Notes under the pieces: generated by a model | What the model was told of the DNA's origin: nothing | Database searches by the model: none | Seen by the model: the letters and a program-made list of their open reading frames with translations, nothing else | Program-made: the position numbers and the translations under genes | From: Smittium culicis | Taxonomy: Eukaryota > Kickxellomycota > Harpellomycetes > Harpellales > Legeriomycetaceae | Assembly: GCA_001970855.1 (NCBI GenBank) | Contig: LSSN01002716.1 | Location: 1 to 21,309 of the forward strand | Reading direction: 5' to 3' | Length of the DNA: 21,309 nucleotides | Shown: positions 1 through 11,180 of the stretch, piece by piece | Position numbering within the stretch: the stretch's first letter is position 1 | Layout of the letters: each line of letters starts with the position of its first letter

Positions 1-2728
1 GAAAAAAAAAAAAAAAAAAACTATTGAATTATTTTATTCTCGGGAAATTCGGGGGCCTTTTCTTTGTTTTTTTTTTTTTGACTTTTTATATCTTTTGGTT
101 TTTTTCTCTGTTTTTTGTTTTTATAATTTTTTTTGCTTTTTATCTTTTTATCTTACTAAATATAAATACAAAAATTTAAAATTTTAAAAACATCTAAACT
201 AATTTTGTTTAGATTTTCTGAATAAATATTTTATCATTTTCTATTTGTTTTGAAAGTCACCGTTTGCAGGTAATTTTTTTTTTTTTTGTAATGCTATAAT
301 TTATGAATTCTCCTATTTGAAGTTTTTTTTTATTTTTTATTTTTTTTTACATTAACAGGTATCCGACAATATATTCTACTCCTTTTGCGATCCCACTACG
401 AAGAATTAATATTCTTTTGATAAAAAAAAGAAATTTCTTCAATAATAGACCACTGTTTAAACAGATACTTAGGAAACCTCCAATTTCACAATTATTCTTT
501 CACATTTTATATTGATAAAACTCAAAATATCCTATGGATATACTTATATTTTTTATGGAGTCCTAATTGTAGACTTATGCCACGAAATTAAGTATTTGGC
601 TGGAAAATAGCATTTATATACCGTTTTAATTAAAGTAAAAGTAATAATTTTATCATAAATGTCAGATTTTAAATAGCCTTCATTTATAAAAAGGAATCAT
701 TAAGATAAAAATTTTAGAAATACAAGTTTTATAAATTCTTGGAATTTATGAGCGTATTTTGAAATGAATAATTAGATTTTGTTATGTTTTTACATTATAT
801 CTCGAATAATATGGTGAAAAGATATAATAATGATTTAATACGACTCGTTTATCAAACTTTATTTAGATATAATTTTGATGTAAATAAAAATGATCCATAT
901 GAACTTCAGAATCTTCTAGCATTTATTAAAATGATTATTTTTATTCAACTAAATTTACAAGTTTTTTTTTTTACTTATCCTTTTAATTAAGTATAGATAT
1001 CATTTATCTTGGTTAATTAGATCGTTTAAACTGTTTTAATTCATGATAACTAAACGCCTTATATTTTCAAATAAAAAACCAATTTTTTTTATTTTAATTT
1101 TTTAGATTATATTACTATGGGTGACTTATGATAGAATCTTGAAATTGTGTTTATTATAATGAGTATACTATTTTTTAACTTTTATAATCCAAATTTCAAT
1201 TTTTCATGTAATCGCTTTATCAATGAATCGCAAATTTTGTGAAGCTACATAAATATTTAATGGAAAAATATTCCTAACATTTAAATTATGAGAAATAAAG
1301 TTTTATAAAAAAAAATCAATATATAGACGTTTAATTCTAGGGTAATTATTAGAATTATAAAAAAAATAAGAAGATATATTAGTATCCTAAACTATATGAA
1401 ACATTTGAAGAACTAATAAAATTTTTCTAAAAAAAAATAAATATAACAAGAAATTGAGCCAAAATTGGATTATAGGATTTTAATCTTTACATAGAGTTTT
1501 AAAAAATAACAATAAATACTTGAAATGCTTATAACTAAAATAATTTTTTATTTTTAAAACGATGTTGAAATATCCTTCAGTGATTAATAAAAAAAGTATG
1601 AAAATTTTAATTTAAATAAATTTTTTATAAATATACCTTTAGATTAATCTATTCGTTTTTGAGTATTTTTGGTTATAGATAGAATTTCTCTAAACTTCAT
1701 ATAATTTAAAGTTTTCCGCAATATATGCCTTAATGAAATTTTAATATTAAATCATTATGAACCTTATTGAATTTTCAATTTATTTTTGTAAAATAAGTTT
1801 TATTTTGACGCATAAACTTCGATTTTGTGTATTTATTTTATTAAATTAAACACGAAATAGTTATTTTAATTTAATCTAAACATCTTTATTGTGTTCTGTG
1901 CTAAATAATATACACTCTCTAATAAAAATAAAGATAGTCAAATAAGTTATATTCTTGAATGGTATTCTTAAGCGGTTAAAGCTGTGTAAATTATAATCTC
2001 ATATATAAAAAAGAAAAGTAATTACTCTAGATATTTCTGTAACATCCATTCAGTAGCTATTATTTGTAATAAAATTCTAAAAAAAAAATTTTTATTAATG
2101 TTACTAGCTGATTTTGAAAAAATTTTATATAAAGATATTTTCACACATACAGCTTATAATGATTTAATCAATTTACTTGTGTTTGTGGTTTATATTGCAA
2201 TAAAAGAAAAAATGAAATGAACTCGATTAAAAAAACTATATTTTAGAAAAGATTGATGTTTTTAGTTATTTACTAAAATTATATTCAAATTTTTAAGCTC
2301 TTGGGTTAAAACAAAGTTAATATTTGCTAGTTTAAATTCTATATTATTAGATATTTAAATAATAAAATCAGATATTATGATTGGTTTAGAGAAAAAAGAG
2401 AAGGTAATCTAAAAATAAATTGTGCGAATATTCATTTAATATTTTTATTTCTTGAGCTAGCTTATTGATTGAGTAGACGTAATGATACTAAACTCTAATG
2501 AGCATAATACTGAAGACAGTGATCTTTTTAGTAGTAGCCTTTAATTACTGATTTATTTACTAAGTTTGACTGCGCCAAGTTTATTTTTTACTCTGCTTGA
2601 ACTGGCAGGCTTCTATTAAAATGAAATATGGTTAAATTATTGAGTAATAGCTAATTAAAAAGCGATCAAAAAAAAAAGTATAGTAAATATTTTAATAATT
2701 CTCTGTACTCAGAAATATTTTTGATAAA
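1..2728. other. Long AT-rich stretch without a supported gene
   Basis: This stretch opens with a run of about 19 A and a T-rich block, then continues as A/T homopolymers with many stops in all six frames. The one longer open frame (784-990, plus) has no recognisable motif, and its composition is what AT-rich DNA yields by chance. An intron-like pair of sites (GT at 270, AG at 358, 89 bp) is flanked by somewhat less AT-rich DNA, but no exon chain with a start could be built. The SCYL1-like gene ends at 2729, so the last few hundred bases probably hold its 3' UTR and terminator. I see no RNA gene or clear repeat here. Confidence 0.7.
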
Positions 2729-5700
2729 TTAGAGAGAACGGCGATTTACCTTATTAAGAAGCTTTGACGTTTTTAAAGAGCTAACAACTTTTGGAGATTG
2801 CGAAGTTTTAAACGAATCAATTGAAGAGTTTGATTGAGAGAAAATATTGGTATTAATTCCATCTGAAGTTGTTTTAGGACTATTAGCTCCATTTCCGGGG
2901 TTGGATTTAAAGTTAAACTCCCAATCAGAGGGGTCTGCATCCCAATCGTTTGAGCTGCCATTCTTTTTTAAATCAGAAAACGAATCTATATTATTATTAT
3001 TTGGAAGATTGTTTTTCAAAGCGGAAATGTGGAGGCTATTGAATGATTCGTCTTTAATTCCAACATTTTTAGCTGCTTAAAAAATAAAAAACAGCAGATA
3101 TAGTTAGGGCATAATGTACATGGAGATAGAATGATATAATCTAAAATCAGAGTTATAGTTTTATATAATCTTACCCTGACTGGTGCTATTTTGTAAAATA
3201 TTTTTGTTTGATGACTGCTTTAAACCTTAATAAAAATGGAGTCAATTGTAAAGTTAATTAAAGGTGAATTTTGATCAAGTCCAAAAAAATAAATATGAAA
3301 ATAATTCCGAGATAGAAATCTTACCCAACGAGTTTTTATTTGATGAAAGAGATTTTTTCCCAAAATTATTAGACATAGCTGAATTACTTGGACTGAAACT
3401 GTCATTTTGATCCCAGTTAAAATCATCATTGTGAATATTTCCAATATCAATATCATCGTCACCATCACCCCATCCATTTACCTCTTCATTAGCCCAGTCG
3501 TTGTAGGCAGTATTTAGGTTGGTAGTCTTAATATTTGAGCTTTTAGGAATAATTGGCTTTTGTGTAGGTTGATTTTGATTTAAATTAGAAACTGCTCCAA
3601 CTTCCGAGTTTGATCTAGAAATTCCAGCACTGGTTGTGGATTCTTTTTTATCGGTTTCTCCACCAGGCTTATCTGTAGGTTTAGATAAACTAGTTGTGTA
3701 GGTTAAAGCACCTGAAATCTATTGGATTTATTTGCATTTTATTCAGTAAGCTTGGTAGCTTAAATGATTGCGCGAGAATATAGGTAAAGTTGTAAGGAAA
3801 AATGAACACTTACTCCACTAGCCAATGAAGACATTATCCAACCTCCTTTTGAGTCAGAAGCTTGTTGTTGTGTAGAATTTCTGCTATTTTGCTGATCTGA
3901 AGTATTTTTTTGGGCAACATTTTGAACTACTGTCGTTTCAGGCTAGGTTATAAAGGATTATTTGAGTTAAAATTGTAATAAAAAGTGGGTAAAAGAAAAA
4001 GATGTAAGTATAGATATACGATTAAATATATATTTACCATAGTTTTAGAATATTCTTCAACAGAAGCCATTAGAACTACAATAGCCTTACTCGAGATATC
4101 ACGAACTGATCTAGTGGAAGTTTAAATTAAATAGTATGAAAAAATAAAACAAGTTAAATTTTATAATTATGCTTGCTCAATAACACGATTCTATATATTT
4201 TCTATAAATTATGTTTTATTTATAAAATGAGATTCTTAATCTATGCTTCTGATCTTACTTTTCAGGGTCAACAAGTAACAAGCAAATATTTGGAAGAATT
4301 TTTTTCGCCGAGTCGATAGGGTCGAAATAAGAACATGAGGCTGTATTTTAAAAAAAAATACATCATAGAGTAAAAAGGGGTGCTTAAAAGTTAAAAAGAG
4401 TATAGAAGGGCAAGATGAAAAGTTGAGAGCATGATCTATTACACTAATTAAAAAAAATACCTATAATTGTTTTTATAGATGCAATCCTAGATGGAGGGAA
4501 AGGATCTCTTAGGGAAGTAACCAATGCAGGTGTAACCATGTTTTTCATGCTCTAATAAAATGGGTAGTAGCATAAATAAGATATTATAAATATCTTTAAG
4601 CTTTTTTATATAATTTATGATAAAGAATAGGTGATTTTGAGTAATTAAATGAGAGCTGAATATATTAAAAGTTTAATAAATCAATGAATGAATTTTTTTA
4701 TTACATATTCAGTGAGATGCTTAGTTGCTTTTCCGATACAAATTAAAGAGTTTGCTCTAATTCCAGGTTCAGGATCAGAGATTAGTCGAGTAAGATTTCT
4801 GATCATATCGCTATTTACAATTTTTTCAGGTAGCTAGGCAAAGATATGTAAAATATGACATTTATGAGAAATCACTTTTTAATTTGATAATTATAAAATG
4901 AAAAATATGTTACAATAGGGATAAATAGTGGAAGCGATTTAACTGTCTCCTCTCGAATTGCAGGTGCATTGTCTTGAAATCCAGATAGCTAAAAAGTAAA
5001 AGGGTAGTTGGATGGACGTTATTACGATAGATAAACATTACAAAAAAGTTGCATATTTAAAATTATAAGCGTTTAAAATTACATAGTTTGGGAAGATGTT
5101 TTTGATGACAGTTTCGTTAGATAAATTGGTCAAGTATTCTGGTAACTGCTTAAGAAGATTGTATCTAAGCATACGATCATTAGATGAATAAAATCCTATT
5201 ATAGCTGGTGTCATGATTTCGTTATACTCTTCGGGACTCATAAGTTTGCTGATTTTCAGGATAGTGGATAAAGTGAGTGCATCACCTAGTGCCAATTTAA
5301 TTTTAAGAATGTAGAAATATAAAATTAGTGGATATTTTATGAGAAAATAATAAATAATATAAAAACCGTAAAAATAAAAATTTTACCACCAAATCCCATA
5401 ATTTTTATAAGCTCGGGAAGGAATTTAATTTTTATAGTTTCTTTTGGGTACGTTTCAAAGTCATTATTCAAATCGCTAATCACAAAATAATTTTCGTTTT
5501 GAGTTTAGTTTAGTGAAAATCCGTAATAACTATCTATAAATGAAAAATTTTAAAAATATACTTCATCTTACTTTAAAAAGTTGGTTATTTCAGATTTATC
5601 CTTTGTAGATAGTTCTTCAACAAATATATTATTTTTGACAAAAGAGGTTACAAACATCCCGTTCGACTTTAAAGAACGCTCAATAAAAGCGGATGTAGGA

Positions 5701-7058
5701 ATTCTAAATTTCGGATCTGAGCTCAGTAGATTCCTGATTAGATTTTTTGTAGTTGCGCTTTTGTCATAATCAGACTTAGCATCTGGGTTTTTAGATAACT
5801 CTGAAAGTAAAAGACCGATTTGATAAGAATCAATTATTCCGATGTTTGATCTGTTATGAATTATATGATTATATAAATTAGAGATGAAAAAAGTAGATAT
5901 AAAATAAAAAGTACTATTTTAGTGATTACTGTTCTATTATGTTCAAATTATTTGCTTTCACTTCGGGTGAGGAAATTTCAGAGTACTTATATCCTAAACT
6001 ATTAGCATTCTAAACATAAAAAAAATACTTTGAATGTAATGATATGCCATAAAAAATATCATAACATGTAAAAAAGCTCATTTATATTCAAAAAAAATAA
6101 GAAAATAAATATGCATAATATATTTAATTTATTTCAAGTAATATTAATACTTGTTGAAGATAAAAGAATTAAAAACATAATGAATACCATGAATTTTGGG
6201 CGAGGTTCGTCTAGGCTGTCTAGTAACTCAAAGCCGAATATCTTCCAGTCACCGCTTCGAGCGACATAAATAGAAGCTAATTGAATGTTACCGTGAATTA
6301 GCTTACAGTCTTCATTCAAAAATTTTATCCCTCTCTATTAAAATGATATGTATTTTAGAATATTTTAATGATTTATATATTACGCAGATATGTTCGATAA
6401 ATTGAATATTTAGAATTTTTTTGAGTGTATTTACACATAATTTGAATAAGCCCCAAACGATTGAATCGGAATTGACATCAGAAAAGCTCATATTAACTAA
6501 GGGCGTAACTAATTCGGTTGCAATATAAATTGCCTCACTTGTCTAAAGCATAAAATTAAAGTATTAGTAAAATAAATATAGCATTTTTATCCATATAGAA
6601 TTTTTGTATACCTCTGCAGAATCGAAATATTGTAAGAAATCGGGATGTCTTAGAGTTTTAATTCTCTTTAAGGCATTTTGTGCAGCTTCTAATTTGGTGT
6701 TATTTCCATCTTTTTTAAAAATAAATATGGAAACTGGTAACTTATTGTCCTATTTCAAAAAAATATATAAAAATCATAAGTGCGTTTCATAGATAAAATT
6801 CCGCAAAAGAGAAAAAATTTTCATTTTAAATAGAGTTAGATTTATATCTAGACTGAAAAATCAAAGAGACTATAAAGTGATAAATAAAGCTATAAAATTT
6901 TCTTATATTACATTCTTTGTTCCATGACATATGCTCCATATCGAGTTTCCCTCGTAACCTTGATAACTCTCGCCAATAGTGTAGTTAAAATTTGGAATTT
7001 TTGATCGCTGAACAATATTTGTTATTGAGCTTATAAAAAAATTTCCTATACCTTCCAT
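2729..7058 (-). CDS. CEX1: SCYL1/Cex1-type catalytically inactive protein kinase with HEAT repeats
   Basis: Family role: SCYL1/Cex1 proteins are pseudokinases linked to tRNA export at the nuclear pore and to COPI-coated Golgi-ER vesicles. Seventeen exons join in frame to 853 aa: 7058-6912, 6749-6612, 6542-6435, 6334-6188, 6009-5930, 5850-5572, 5475-5387, 5285-5083, 4988-4914, 4833-4705, 4551-4461, 4340-4259, 4110-4038, 3942-3814, 3718-3325, 3225-3175, 3075-2729. Residues 30-290 are a kinase-like fold that lacks catalytic residues: LIHGN (143-147) replaces the HRD motif, GFE (165-167) replaces DFG, and PVSIFIF stands where the ATP lysine should be. Residues 300-545 match SCYL HEAT repeats (SPEEYN, NAPAIREETVKSL, DPEPGIRANS, VDPEKSVRDIS). 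The tail (548-853) is rich in N and S and carries acidic Trp motifs (NDWANEE, GWGDGDDD, NDWDADPSDWEF). It ends RRSL, close to the RKLD COPI-binding end of SCYL1. The start is the first Met upstream of the family block. The frame stays open upstream to about 7130, so a further 5' exon is not excluded. Confidence 0.93.
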
Positions 7059-7695
7059 AACGTCGATGAATTGTAATAAAGCTTTAAAACGAGAAAATGA
7101 AGGGCTATATGCGAGTTTTTCTACGCTAAAATATTGAGATAATTCAAAAACAAAAAGTTAAGCGATAATTATAGAGTACTATTAGGTTTTTTGAGTTTTT
7201 AGACTCGACCCTATATAGCAAAATATCTTTAAAAAAATGCAAAATTCTTGATTTGCTGAAGATTTTAAGGTAACAGGCTATTTGATATCAAATGATATTG
7301 AACTGGTGAATTATATCATTCAGAGTTATTACCACTATTTTAAAGTTAGTTGGTTGATTTTTTACTTCACTATTGCCTACCGCTCCTGTAAAAACTATAA
7401 AGATATGATATCTCCTTCCTCATAGGCTTCTATAAAAAGAAGATACTAAATTGATTTTCTCAAATATAAATAAAGTTGACATTGCATCCTAAAATAGCCA
7501 ATAGAATTACGCTATTTATATTAAAATGGCTAACTAGCAAACTTTGTAGGCTAGGCTCACTTAAAATCAGTGGCTTTCAGAAAGTCTAAAGTTTCAGTTT
7601 ATATCTCAACAATAATTGGTTAGTCGATTGTAACTTTTCAGCCTTAAATGATCGAATTATTGATTTATAGCCAAAGCTATAGCCTATTTAGTTTT

Positions 7696-7964
7696 CCTTT
7701 TCCAGGACCAAAAACCATAAAACTCAACTAAACCCCATTATTGGATAAACAATGTAATAATAATTATTTATTGGATGAATATATATTTTATTACTCATTT
7801 AATTTGTAGCTTTTTCATTAGGTACAATAACTTGTGCAGTTCAAAAAAAAGTCGACCTCCCTTAAAAGGATTAAATCCTTTCCAGGGACAGCACTATTAG
7901 ACATAATTTAAGCTCATTATTGAGTAAAATATTTATGATTAATATTTTATTGAATGTTTAATTT
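7696..7964. repeat. Two-copy imperfect direct repeat, period about 180 bp
   Basis: Copy 1 is about 7696-7785 and copy 2 about 7877-7964. Three anchors recur in the same order and at nearly the same spacing. CCTTTTCCAGG (7696) matches CCTTTCCAGG (7877). CATTATTGGATAAA (7736) matches CATTATTGAGTAAA (7915). TTTATTGGATGAA (7767) matches TTTTATTGAATG (7945). The sequence between the anchors is diverged but alignable. A lone TTATTGGGTAAA at about 8338 may be a third, shorter remnant. The origin is unknown: it could be a duplicated piece of a mobile element or an old tandem duplication. Confidence 0.6.
7858..7888. repeat. 31-nt imperfect palindrome
   Basis: The left arm TCCCTTAAAAGGATT and the right arm AATCCTTTCCAGGGA pair at 13 of 15 positions around a single central A. 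The inner 8 bp of each arm are a perfect match. It overlaps the left edge of the second direct-repeat copy. It is not followed by a T-run and lies in no gene, so a terminator role is unlikely. It could be a terminal inverted repeat or hairpin remnant of a mobile element. Confidence 0.5.
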
Positions 7965-9256
7965 ATATTTTCAACAATTTTATCCTATTGAATATTAACT
8001 TGCTAATTTAGAAAAAATTTTACTAGTTTTGGATGCCTAAAAAATTGCCAAACGTTTATTTAAGCGTAAAAACTTGCTATGCAAAATGATAATTCCTGCA
8101 CTAATATTTTAGCTTAGGCGCGAAAATGTAGCACATTTAACAGAGTAATTTTTTAATTGGCGAATACTCATCTAGGGGATTCTGAACAAGGAGAACACTT
8201 TGTTGTAGAATAATATCATTGTTCTGATTTTTAATTAGTTTTCAATACTATTGGAGGAGTTGAAAGGAATATTGATTTTTCAATTTATTTTTTTCAATAT
8301 TAAAGTATTATTTGCTTAAAAAAATCCTAGATTCCTGTTATTGGGTAAAAATTAAATATTATACACTGCAGCACTTTGCAAAATTAAATGCCTCCTTCAT
8401 AAAGAGTCTACCATATTTATTGGTTGTATTAAAGAATATTTTTGAAGCCATTCTCTAATATGATATAAGAATACAAGTAAAAGTGAATGCTAATAAAATT
8501 GTAATAATATTAGTCCTGCTTCACGAAATAATTTCCCATTTACAAGCCAATAAAACGTCTACTAAACCACAAATAAGATAAGTGTAAAATATTATTAAAA
8601 TATTTTTTTATTTTCTTTTATTTTAAACACAGAATTTTATTAGTCCGGTGATAATAGCAAAACTATGCGGTATAGTATTCTAAAAAATAATAAAGTTGGT
8701 ACAAGGCATAAAAAAACTAATAACCTGTACAGGTATTTGGAGTATTATAAATCTATTGATTATTTTCAAGAGTGTCTAAGTAAAAGAATAGCTTAAAGAA
8801 GCAGATGTCAAAGAAAAAGGAATACAAATAGGATTAAGGCTAAGACTAGGAAAATATTATCCGTTCGAGTGTTATAGCCTTATCTTGAGGATGGAAAATA
8901 TTCGTTTTATTTGATTAATATAAGGCAATTATTAATAAAGGGCTGATATAGTATAAAGGTTGTGATTGTTCATACAATAATTTAGTTGAAAGTATTGCTT
9001 ATTACTAAATGATTTGGATAATTGGAGTTGAGCCGCAACATTTGAAATCTTATTTTTAGTTATATAACATATTAGAAATGGTATAGAATAAATTATCTTG
9101 TGAAACTAGTACAGTTTTCTAATTCATTTTAGTAAATGAAATAGCAAACATTAAAGATCTGCTAATTTAAATAATCTCTCATATAGCTTATCTATTTCTA
9201 TTTTCGAATTTTTTAAACTGTCAGATTTATTTTTTCTGTGAAAATTTTTTTTTGCA

Positions 9257-11180
9257 TTAACCAATTTTATAAATATAAACCCTTGATTCCGTGACGATAA
9301 CAATATCTTCGTGCGAGATTGAAGTTGTGAGTATTTTTTCAATGCAAGAAACCTTACATATATTCTCTCCACTAAACCTATTGAATATTATGGCTTCAAA
9401 GGGATTCAGAGATGCAAATATGTAAACAGAAGGTTCATCAATGCTGTCAAGCCAGTCTGTAACTCTAAAAAAGAAAAGAGAATCATACGGTATATAAAAA
9501 ATTAGAGAAAAAAGTAATGAGCTCGAAAGTAGGAGATTTAAAAAAAGTCATCGGAAATCAAAGATTCAAAAAATGTGGTTTAATTAAGCAATTAAAGATC
9601 TTCAAAATTAAAGTTTAAAGATAAAAAATAATTAAAGTTTTCTAGTAAATTCGAACATCTTCTTACCTGTTGTTGATGTTAGACGACCAAATTTTATTTA
9701 TAGAATTTGCTGAGAGCGTGAAAAAATCTGAAGAATCTGAGCATAGTAAATTTAAGGAAAATATATCTTCAAGCTTTGATTCACTTTGGTCTTTGGCCAA
9801 TATCACACCAGCGATTGAGTAGTTTTTAGTGTTAAATGATTTAAAGTAAGTAGGTTCTAGAGATAGCTTGTTATCAACTGATAAACTTTTACTATTTACA
9901 AATTTATAAATCTCAAGAGAGTTTTGAGAAAATAGTATGAAATAGGACTCAGTATTCCAAACAGGTAATAAGGAAACGTTTTTTGATGAACTGTCGATAA
10001 TTTTTGAAAAGCTCTTAAATATTTCAAAGTCGGTTAAATAGCTAAAGCACGACGACAGTTTATAAAAGTACAAAGCGTTTGAGGATGTATAAATAATAAG
10101 AGAATCATTTATAAAGGCTGCAGTAAAGAAATGGATATGTTCTAAACTAAATAGATCGCTTTTAACTAAAGATAAAAGATTTTTATGCAAATCGATTAAA
10201 TAAAGACTTATTTTTTTTGTTTGAGTAAGTTCGCCTAAAATTAATATCTGGTATTCCGAAACCCACTCGATTTGATAAATGCTGTAAAAACGCCTAATAA
10301 AATGAAAGTTCCAATCATTGCTAAACTTTCTTAGAACTACAACTTTGTCTAAGTACATTAAAACTAGGAATTGGCTATTTCTAGACAACTTTGCTTTTAT
10401 TGGAGGTAAAGAATAATCAAACGAAACGATTTTTTCAATTTTTTCAATTTTTTCATTTGAGCCACCTAATGTTTAGTTAAATATATGATTAAGAAATTAA
10501 CAAGTTAAAATCAATTTAAAAATTTAAACATAAAATACGAGACTGAAGCTATACAACTTGTATATAAAAAATAAATTCAGAAAATTTGATCAGATATTAG
10601 GAGTATAATATACCTCTTAACGTATCTAAATTACATCTTTTTGAATTTTTGTCTATAGGTTCGATTTCTGTGGATATCCTGTGAAATAAATTTTTTTGCG
10701 ATGACGGCTTTGTAATTTTAGCAGTTCTAAAGTTAAATTTTAAACCAGATAATGTTTTAGGTTCTTTATATGAAATTGCCTTTTTAATTTTAGATAAAGA
10801 ATTCTTTGAAGAGTTATCGATTTTATTGTCATTTTTAGGCACTGTATTTTCTAAAAATAATATTTATAAATTTTAGTTAATTTATTGGCTCAAACAAAAG
10901 ATTGATAATTTTTTTTACTTTTTTTAATCTTCAAAAGTTTCTCAATAACCAGTTTTGCTTTGAAACGATCACCCATTAGCTCTTCCTTTAAATTCACATT
11001 TCTCTCTTCGTCAGTGGTCTCCTATTAATGAAAATGAGTATATAATATAGCTATATACTATAAAAAGATTAAAAAATAAATCAAACAGAACAAATATTTT
11101 ACATTGTTGAAAGAATCTGCTTCAGATAGATCTTTTATAATTTTTTCCCATATATTTTCTAAAATCGAGTTTTCTTTCAT
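9257..11180 (-). CDS. Unrecognised protein: helical N-terminus plus probable beta-propeller
   Basis: Five exons join in frame to 474 aa: 11180-11103, 11021-10919, 10850-10614, 10465-9667, 9464-9257. Donors are GTAAAA, GTAAAA, GTATAT and GTAAGA, and the intron before the fourth exon has an AACTAAAC branch-like site. Residues 1-70 are charged and predicted helical (IWEKIIKDLSEAD, LMGDRFKAKLVIEKLLKIK). Residues 70-140 are basic and Ser/Lys/Asn-rich. From about residue 150 there are repeated four-strand-like units: SRNSQFLVLMYLDKVVVLR, IEWVSEYQILILGELTQTK, SLIIYTSSNALYFYKL, ESYFILFSQNSLEIYKF, and finally DIVIVTESRVYIYKIG at the C-terminus. This pattern suggests a degenerate WD40/propeller fold. 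I cannot name the family; PROPPIN- and WRAP73-like proteins were considered, but no diagnostic motif is present. Just after the stop, the +1 frame stays open to 9151 with a charged helical reading, so the true C-terminus may be longer. Confidence 0.8.

Larger units (their letters stand above)
7059..9256. other. Gene-poor region with decayed repeats and short open relics
   Basis: No complete gene could be assembled on either strand. The region is less AT-rich than 1-2728. It contains an imperfect direct repeat (7696-7785 against 7877-7964), a 31-nt imperfect palindrome (7858-7888), and several short open segments that read like protein but have no start and no family match: plus strand 8276-8458 (60 codons) and 8792-8914 (40 codons), and minus strand about 7396-7441. 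Stops interrupt each of them in turn. The simplest reading is the remains of one or more mobile elements or a lost gene. No terminal repeat, target duplication or recognised polymerase motif was seen. The left end should hold the promoter of the SCYL1-like gene, and the right end (9151-9256) the 3' flank of the propeller gene. Confidence 0.6.

Noticed and set aside
270..358. Intron-like GTAATT...TTAACAG interval
   Set aside because: The sites look acceptable, but no exon with a start codon precedes it. The 50-codon open frame after it has no recognisable feature.
784..990. 68-codon plus-strand open frame in the AT-rich left part
   Set aside because: Its composition is dominated by Asn, Ile, Leu, Phe and Tyr, it has no motif or splice partner, and a frame of this length is expected by chance in several kilobases of such AT-rich DNA.
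8860..8885. TTCGA-containing stretch as a possible tRNA T-loop
   Set aside because: No paired T-stem, no acceptor stem and no A-box at the right distance.
9151..9372. A 73-codon minus-strand frame taken as a separate gene
   Set aside because: Its first half is an out-of-frame reading of the last propeller exon; only its second half is interesting, as a possible tail, and is reported as such.
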